A stretch of 64,000 bases of DNA from Rheinheimera sp. (GTDB lineage: Bacteria > Pseudomonadota > Gammaproteobacteria > Enterobacterales > Alteromonadaceae). The notes under the pieces are model-generated. The model had not been told where the DNA came from and made no database searches. It saw only the letters and a program-made list of their open reading frames with translations. How positions within the stretch are numbered: the first letter of the stretch is position 1; every line of letters starts with the position of its first letter. The stretch lies in the NCBI GenBank assembly GCA_003543135.1, contig DPJG01000006.1, forward strand, positions 62,001 through 126,000, written 5' to 3'. The translations under genes and the position numbers were made by a program. Below are positions 60,978 through 64,000 of the stretch, piece by piece.

Positions 60978-61817
60978 TTAGTCAACGACCACGTTATTAG
61001 CTTCGAAGTATTCGTCAATATTAAAGATCTGATAACTGTTCACTCTAGCGTTGATGATGCCAATCGCATGCATGATGGAAATGACTTCGGTATATTGAAG
61101 AGTGTAACTCGTATAGACTGCAGTCGCCCCAAACTTCAGTTGGTACTCAGTCAGCAACACACTTAATTGTGCGAGCAGTACGACAACCCTATGTTCGGCA
61201 ATTGCAATCGGTCTTTTGGATTTAGCATCATACAGATTCTTCCATACACCTATGTGTTGATCTTTTTTAACTGCTTCGAAGCACTCTCTTAAAAAGTCAG
61301 ATATGCACTTAAAGCTGCCGGGATTTCTAGTCCAATTCCGCACATAAATCTCCGAGTGAAGCTTCGCATCAATATTCTGTAATAAGCTGTGGTAATGGTT
61401 CATTTCATGTTGCTTTTGAGAGTCTTTTAATTGATCCCGCAATGTAGCTTCAGACTTCACATGAGCTTCTGCTGATTTAGCCAGCTCATCTTTTGTGAGG
61501 CGCAACTCTTCTGACTGAATTCGAATTGTGTATAGCAGTGCGATAAACGAAGCGAACGCTAAGATAGGGTTAAGCATGCCGCCAAAGAAGTCGCCCATCT
61601 GCCCGTATTTTGCAGCTGTGTTTATATCCATCTCTGGCCCAGCTGTAATGTATACGCTTATCACTGTTGAGATGATTGCTGTGAGCAAAATCATTAAGAT
61701 AAAAGTTTCATTACCGTCTTTCTTTGATTTGTCTGGATAAAGAGAAAACACTATCCATGTAAGAATCATCATCGCTAAGGCAAACACAGATAGAAAATTA
61801 AAAATAAACTCACCCAT
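60978..61817 (-). CDS. Membrane protein with coiled coil, AbiC-like exclusion candidate
   Basis: 279 residues from ATG 61817, right after a strong GGGAGGGG site. Three hydrophobic helices (about 5-27, 38-58, 80-97); the third follows GDFFGGMLNPILAFASFIAL. A coiled coil runs about 98-140 (SEELRLTKDELAKSAEAHVK). The soluble C-terminal half includes NHYHSLLQNIDAKLHSEIYV. The layout matches a family annotated as putative phage abortive-infection (AbiC-like) proteins. It is more AT-rich than its neighbours and is bounded downstream by a terminator, like a moron. Function inferred, not shown. Confidence 0.65.
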   Translation of the reverse strand: MGEFIFNFLSVFALAMMILTWIVFSLYPDKSKKDGNETFILMILLTAIISTVISVYITAGPEMDINTAAKYGQMGDFFGGMLNPILAFASFIALLYTIRIQSEELRLTKDELAKSAEAHVKSEATLRDQLKDSQKQHEMNHYHSLLQNIDAKLHSEIYVRNWTRNPGSFKCISDFLRECFEAVKKDQHIGVWKNLYDAKSKRPIAIAEHRVVVLLAQLSVLLTEYQLKFGATAVYTSYTLQYTEVISIMHAIGIINARVNSYQIFNIDEYFEANNVVVD

Positions 61818-61859
61818 AACCCCTCCCTGAAAACCAACATCCTAACCACGTTCCCAGTA

Positions 61860-62084
61860 TCAGGGCAAATAAAGCTGCTCCACCATAGCAAGGCACCTCT
61901 TCAGTTCGGCATCTGGAATTGTTGCTTTCGGATCCAGCATGTGCCGACTAACAACGCCAACGGCATGCTTCATTTCTTGGGGGTTGTAGACATTAGCCTC
62001 TAGCCTGGATATTAAGTCTATGCAAGTTAGCCTGGCAGGCAGGCTGCCGCGTGGGATTGTGTCGAAGAGCATTCCGTTGCCCAA
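61860..62084 (-). CDS. Small phage protein, unknown
   Basis: 74 residues if the TTG at 62084 is used, 70 from ATG 62072 (MLFDTIPRGSLPARLT). Helical (DLISRLEANVYNPQEMKHAV, then DAELKRCLAMVEQLY). No ribosome binding site is clear for either start. First gene after the non-coding interval, 42 bases upstream of the membrane gene. No family recognised. Confidence 0.45.
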   Translation of the reverse strand: MGNGMLFDTIPRGSLPARLTCIDLISRLEANVYNPQEMKHAVGVVSRHMLDPKATIPDAELKRCLAMVEQLYLP

Positions 62085-62463
62085 GTTTATTGCTCAGGCT
62101 TTAGGTGTAGCAAAAGTGTTAATTATTTCAAGTTCGCGTTTGCCATTCGCACGGCAACCCATATCTGGTTGAAACAAAAACTGTCGTGATGTCAGTATTG
62201 AGGCGCGGAATTGAAGGATAAAAGCCGGACTGTTCTAACTAGCGGGAAAAAATTCCAGAATAAATAAATTGTGGAAATGAAAAAATAACGCTTGCTGATG
62301 ATAGGGTAAATGACAGGTACTTTCAGTTGGGAAACGCTTTTGGTAAGTGAGCGCTAACATAATGAAAAAACGGTTAATTTTCGGATAAGTCAAGGGATTG
62401 CAAATGGCTTTGATCCACTCTATCTTGTTATTCGTCTCAGGAAAAACCTTTGGTCAAGGAAAG

Positions 62464-62507
62464 AGACTCCACCAGCCTAAGTTTGGCGACCGAGCTGGTG
62501 GGGGTCT
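62464..62507. other. Strong hairpin in the non-coding interval 62085-62782
   Basis: AGACTCC-ACCAGC pairs with GCTGGT-G-GGGGTCT (13 bp, one bulge, one G-T pair) around a 17-base loop. On the minus strand it ends in TCTCTTTCC. Strong in either direction. It could be a terminator just after the late promoter (tR'-like), or part of a leader for the small plus-strand ORF at 62538. The interval 62085-62463 holds no convincing ORF. Confidence 0.55.
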
Positions 62508-62537
62508 TCGAAGGTCAACTTTAGAAACGAGGTAAAT

Positions 62538-62651
62538 ATGCGAAGAGGCTCGCTATTAAACCAACTCAAGAGACTTTCTACTGCATTGCGAAGCATTTAC
62601 GCTTTTCAATTGGTAGTTCGTTTTCTTGATTGGGTTAACGATTACCTGTAA
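62538..62651 (+). CDS. Candidate 37-residue ORF, basic and amphipathic
   Basis: ATG 62538 follows GAGGT at 62529-62533. Product begins MRRGSLLNQLKRLSTALRSI and ends FLDWVNDYL, with Arg/Lys in the first half and a hydrophobic stretch AFQLVVRFL in the second. Small size, opposite strand to the late genes, and a plus-strand terminator about 110 bases past its stop suggest a separate transcript. It could be a small toxin or leader peptide, or a chance ORF. Confidence 0.35.
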   Translation: MRRGSLLNQLKRLSTALRSIYAFQLVVRFLDWVNDYL

Positions 62652-62689
62652 CACAAAATGATTTGCAGTGATGCAAAATGATTTTGCAT
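62652..62689. promoter_or_regulatory. Repeated CAAAATGATTT(T)GCA elements, possible operator
   Basis: ATGCAAAA-TGA-TTTTGCAT (62671-62689) is an 8-bp-arm palindrome; a near copy CAAAATGATTTGCA begins 20 bases earlier (62654), two helical turns apart. Such paired sites often bind a repressor or activator. No neighbouring promoter is certain. Confidence 0.4.
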
Positions 62690-62758
62690 TAATCGCAATG
62701 TAGTAGCTTTTTGCTACCAGTTCAACAATTCATTGCACGTTTAGTGATGAAAACCTTC

Positions 62759-62784
62759 AAAGCCCAGTCCGCTGGGCTTTTTTT
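62759..62784 (+). terminator. Plus-strand intrinsic terminator overlapping the end of the Q-like gene
   Basis: Arms AAGCCCAG / CTGGGCTT with a 4-base loop and seven Ts on the plus strand; the tail overlaps the stop codon of the minus-strand Q-like gene. On the minus strand the tail is TTTGAAGG, weaker. It implies a plus-strand transcript coming from the interval to the left. Confidence 0.75.
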
Positions 62785-63364
62785 AAACGTCCATCCCATC
62801 CAGCAAAACCCGCGCACACTGCCCCGCCTGTCCGGCCGCACGATGTAACTTATCAACACACCCCATGTAAACGTCATACCATTTTTTGTTGAACTCATAC
62901 CTGGTGACGGCCTGCTCAGCTGGCAGTAAGTGACAGACCATCTGATGCAGTTCACGCTGGCTGGGAATGTACCGGCCAACGCCGTTGCAGCGCGGACACT
63001 CAACAAACTTGCTGTGCTCTTTGCTGAGTATCGAGCCGGTGCCGTGGCATTTTTTACATGCTGGCGAGTCGCAAACTTCTGCTGTTGCAGCTTCGGCCAG
63101 CGCAAAAGCCAGGTTGTCGTTCACGCCGGTTGATGCCAAATAAGCCTGCAGCGTACCGACACACTTTGCCCTGGCGTTTTTATCCTGTGCAATCTGAGCG
63201 TCGAGCACCGCAGCGCCGAGCGGTTCTCTGTGCTGAACCTGCCCGAGGATGCCGAGCACATCCTCTCCGGTCATCGGGTTGGCCGACTTACGGAACATGC
63301 TTGGGTCACCGGTAATTGATTTGGGGCACTGGCGGCTAAACAAACGCTCTACTGACATCACCAT
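62783..63364 (-). CDS. Q-like late antitermination protein (Antiterm family)
   Basis: 193 residues. The middle has a DnaJ-like zinc ribbon: CDSPACKKCHGTGSILSKEH, then CPRCNGVGR, and a following helix region with RYEFNKKWYDVYMGCVDKLH. Lambdoid Q and related antiterminators have such CxxCxGxG fingers with a C-terminal helical part. It stands between RusA and the lysis/structural operon, on the same strand, the usual place for Q. ATG 63364 has GGGG upstream. Confidence 0.75.
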   Translation of the reverse strand: MVMSVERLFSRQCPKSITGDPSMFRKSANPMTGEDVLGILGQVQHREPLGAAVLDAQIAQDKNARAKCVGTLQAYLASTGVNDNLAFALAEAATAEVCDSPACKKCHGTGSILSKEHSKFVECPRCNGVGRYIPSQRELHQMVCHLLPAEQAVTRYEFNKKWYDVYMGCVDKLHRAAGQAGQCARVLLDGMDV

Positions 63365-63368
63365 TCGA

Positions 63369-63779
63369 TTACCCCACTAACTCAGTGATTAATACCCGGC
63401 ACTGGCCGCCCTTGATGATTTCGCCGCGGCAAACTATCAACCGGTCAATCTGGCTGTCGTCCGCATAAACGCCAGCATGCGTCAGAGCATCCAGCGTGGC
63501 TTTGATGCGGTTATCAATATCTTGCACCCGCTTGTCTGCTGGGTAGATCATCAAATCAACCTGAAGCCGGCCTGTTAGTTTTTTATTTGCTCTGGCCTGT
63601 AGCACGGCGGCGATAACTTCAGTCCTGAACTTCTGGCCCTTGTCGCTGATGTAAACCGTGATTGGTGACATCGGTTTTTGCGCCAGGCGCATGCGGCTGC
63701 CGAACTGTTTCGGTTTCGTCGTCGCGCTGCGCCAGTAGCTGTTCATGCTTGGTGGCAATGGCAGAGTGAGCTCAATCAT
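63369..63779 (-). CDS. rusA: RusA-family Holliday junction resolvase
   Basis: 136 residues. Starts MIELTLPLPPSMNSYWR, and the catalytic region RVQDIDNRIKATLDAL then GVYADDSQIDRL provides the three Asp that bind Mg2+ in RusA. Family resolvases cut branched DNA before packaging. Four-base overlap with the upstream gene, 4 bases before the Q-like gene. Confidence 0.95.
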   Translation of the reverse strand: MIELTLPLPPSMNSYWRSATTKPKQFGSRMRLAQKPMSPITVYISDKGQKFRTEVIAAVLQARANKKLTGRLQVDLMIYPADKRVQDIDNRIKATLDALTHAGVYADDSQIDRLIVCRGEIIKGGQCRVLITELVG

Positions 63780-64000
63780 TTCGCACCACCTTGATTACTA
63801 AGCGCTGCAACAAGCTGATGAGCGATGTCTCTGGACAGCTCGTTGATGTATTCAGCCCGGAACGATTCAACCTGCAGCGAGTCGATATCTATCGCATAAC
63901 CATGATGCTTGCCGCCATGCTCAATCCGAACTGCCACCAGATTCCGGAACTCGTCAGTGACGAGGCGCTTTCTCAGAATCTCAACCACCCTGAAATACAT
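63776..64000 (-). CDS. Phage early/middle protein, unknown (may extend past the window)
   Basis: 74 residues from an ATG exactly at the window edge (MYFRVVEILRKRLVTDEF); the gene may start further right. Basic N-terminus, then IEHGGKHHGYAIDIDSLQVESFRAEYI. Four-base overlap with rusA. No family recognised. Confidence 0.55.
   Translation of the reverse strand: MYFRVVEILRKRLVTDEFRNLVAVRIEHGGKHHGYAIDIDSLQVESFRAEYINELSRDIAHQLVAALSNQGGAK

Larger units (their letters stand above)
29930..64000. mobile_element. Prophage (short-tailed phage, left end and late region), inserted in radC
   Basis: From the radC break to the edge of the window, gene content is phage: RusA, Q-like antiterminator, lysis cassette, TerS/TerL, portal, scaffold, N4-gp56-type capsid, tail and fibre proteins, internal virion proteins and a giant polyvalent protein. 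No tail tube, tape-measure, sheath or baseplate genes are seen, which fits a podovirus. Integrase, repressor and replication genes are not in the window and should lie to the right of 64000. The left boundary is known to about 20 bases only; no att core can be defined without the right end. Confidence 0.9.

Noticed and set aside
62361-62388. Eight-codon ORF (MKKRLIFG) as a leader peptide
   Set aside because: No convincing ribosome binding site and no attenuator-like structure right after it.
62722-63105. 127-codon minus-strand ORF overlapping the Q-like gene
   Set aside because: Different frame from the zinc-ribbon protein, which has recognisable motifs and a proper start.

Overview
The window joins a conserved gammaproteobacterial chromosome (1 to about 29.94 kb) to most of a resident prophage (about 29.94 kb to the right edge). 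The block murA-ibaG-mlaBCDEF facing kdsD-kdsC-lptC-lptA-lptB-rpoN-hpf-ptsN-rapZ-npr has the same order as in E. coli (yrbG is missing), and mutM-rpmG-rpmB-radC is also the E. coli order. The Mrp antiporter with fused A and B subunits, NhaB, an exported oligopeptidase B and a TonB/TPP-riboswitch thiamine locus suggest an Alteromonadales-type aquatic bacterium (Rheinheimera/Alishewanella-like). That placement is inferred from gene content; I ran no search.

Chromosomal layout: (1) 1-3757, minus strand: murA start, ibaG and the Mla phospholipid-transport operon. (2) 4165-10895, plus strand: Kdo synthesis, LPS transport, sigma-54, hibernation factor, nitrogen PTS and RapZ. (3) 10909-18491, minus: a six-gene Mrp Na+/H+ antiporter operon, then NhaB. 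(4) 18882-25335: oligopeptidase B, a 60-residue HTH-like protein, and a four-gene thiamine-salvage operon (TonB receptor, YkoF-type thiamine-binding protein, PnuT permease, APH-fold kinase) behind a TPP riboswitch whose expression platform appears to hide the ribosome binding site. (5) 25482-29577: a small secreted protein, an Omp85-family barrel, mutM, a one-TM protein, rpmG and rpmB.

The prophage lies inside radC. Only the 3' part of radC, with its JAMM motif, remains at 29744-29938, and the rest should lie beyond the right edge with the integrase. Apart from a SRAP/HMCES gene and a small membrane gene at the left end, prophage genes run on the minus strand. In transcription order they are: unknown, RusA resolvase, Q-like late antiterminator, a structured non-coding interval, two accessory genes (one a membrane coiled-coil protein resembling AbiC-type exclusion proteins), an Sf6 gene 66-like protein, a two-domain protein with a DUF2829/Tad2-like C-terminus, SAR endolysin, overlapping Rz/Rz1 spanins, a membrane coiled-coil protein, TerS, TerL, portal, scaffold, N4-gp56-type capsid protein, connector and tail/fibre genes, Ala/Gln-rich internal virion proteins, and finally a 2183-residue polyvalent protein. 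This is a short-tailed phage late module; order and content recall Stx-phage 933W-type podoviruses (from memory, not a search).

Several intrinsic terminators sit between late genes, which fits a Q-type antitermination regime. The most interesting parts are the Tad2-like protein in the lysis cassette, the terminator-isolated membrane gene, the 0.7-kb structured interval (62.08-62.78 kb) with a strong hairpin, a 37-codon ORF and a repeated palindrome, and the riboswitch-controlled thiamine operon.
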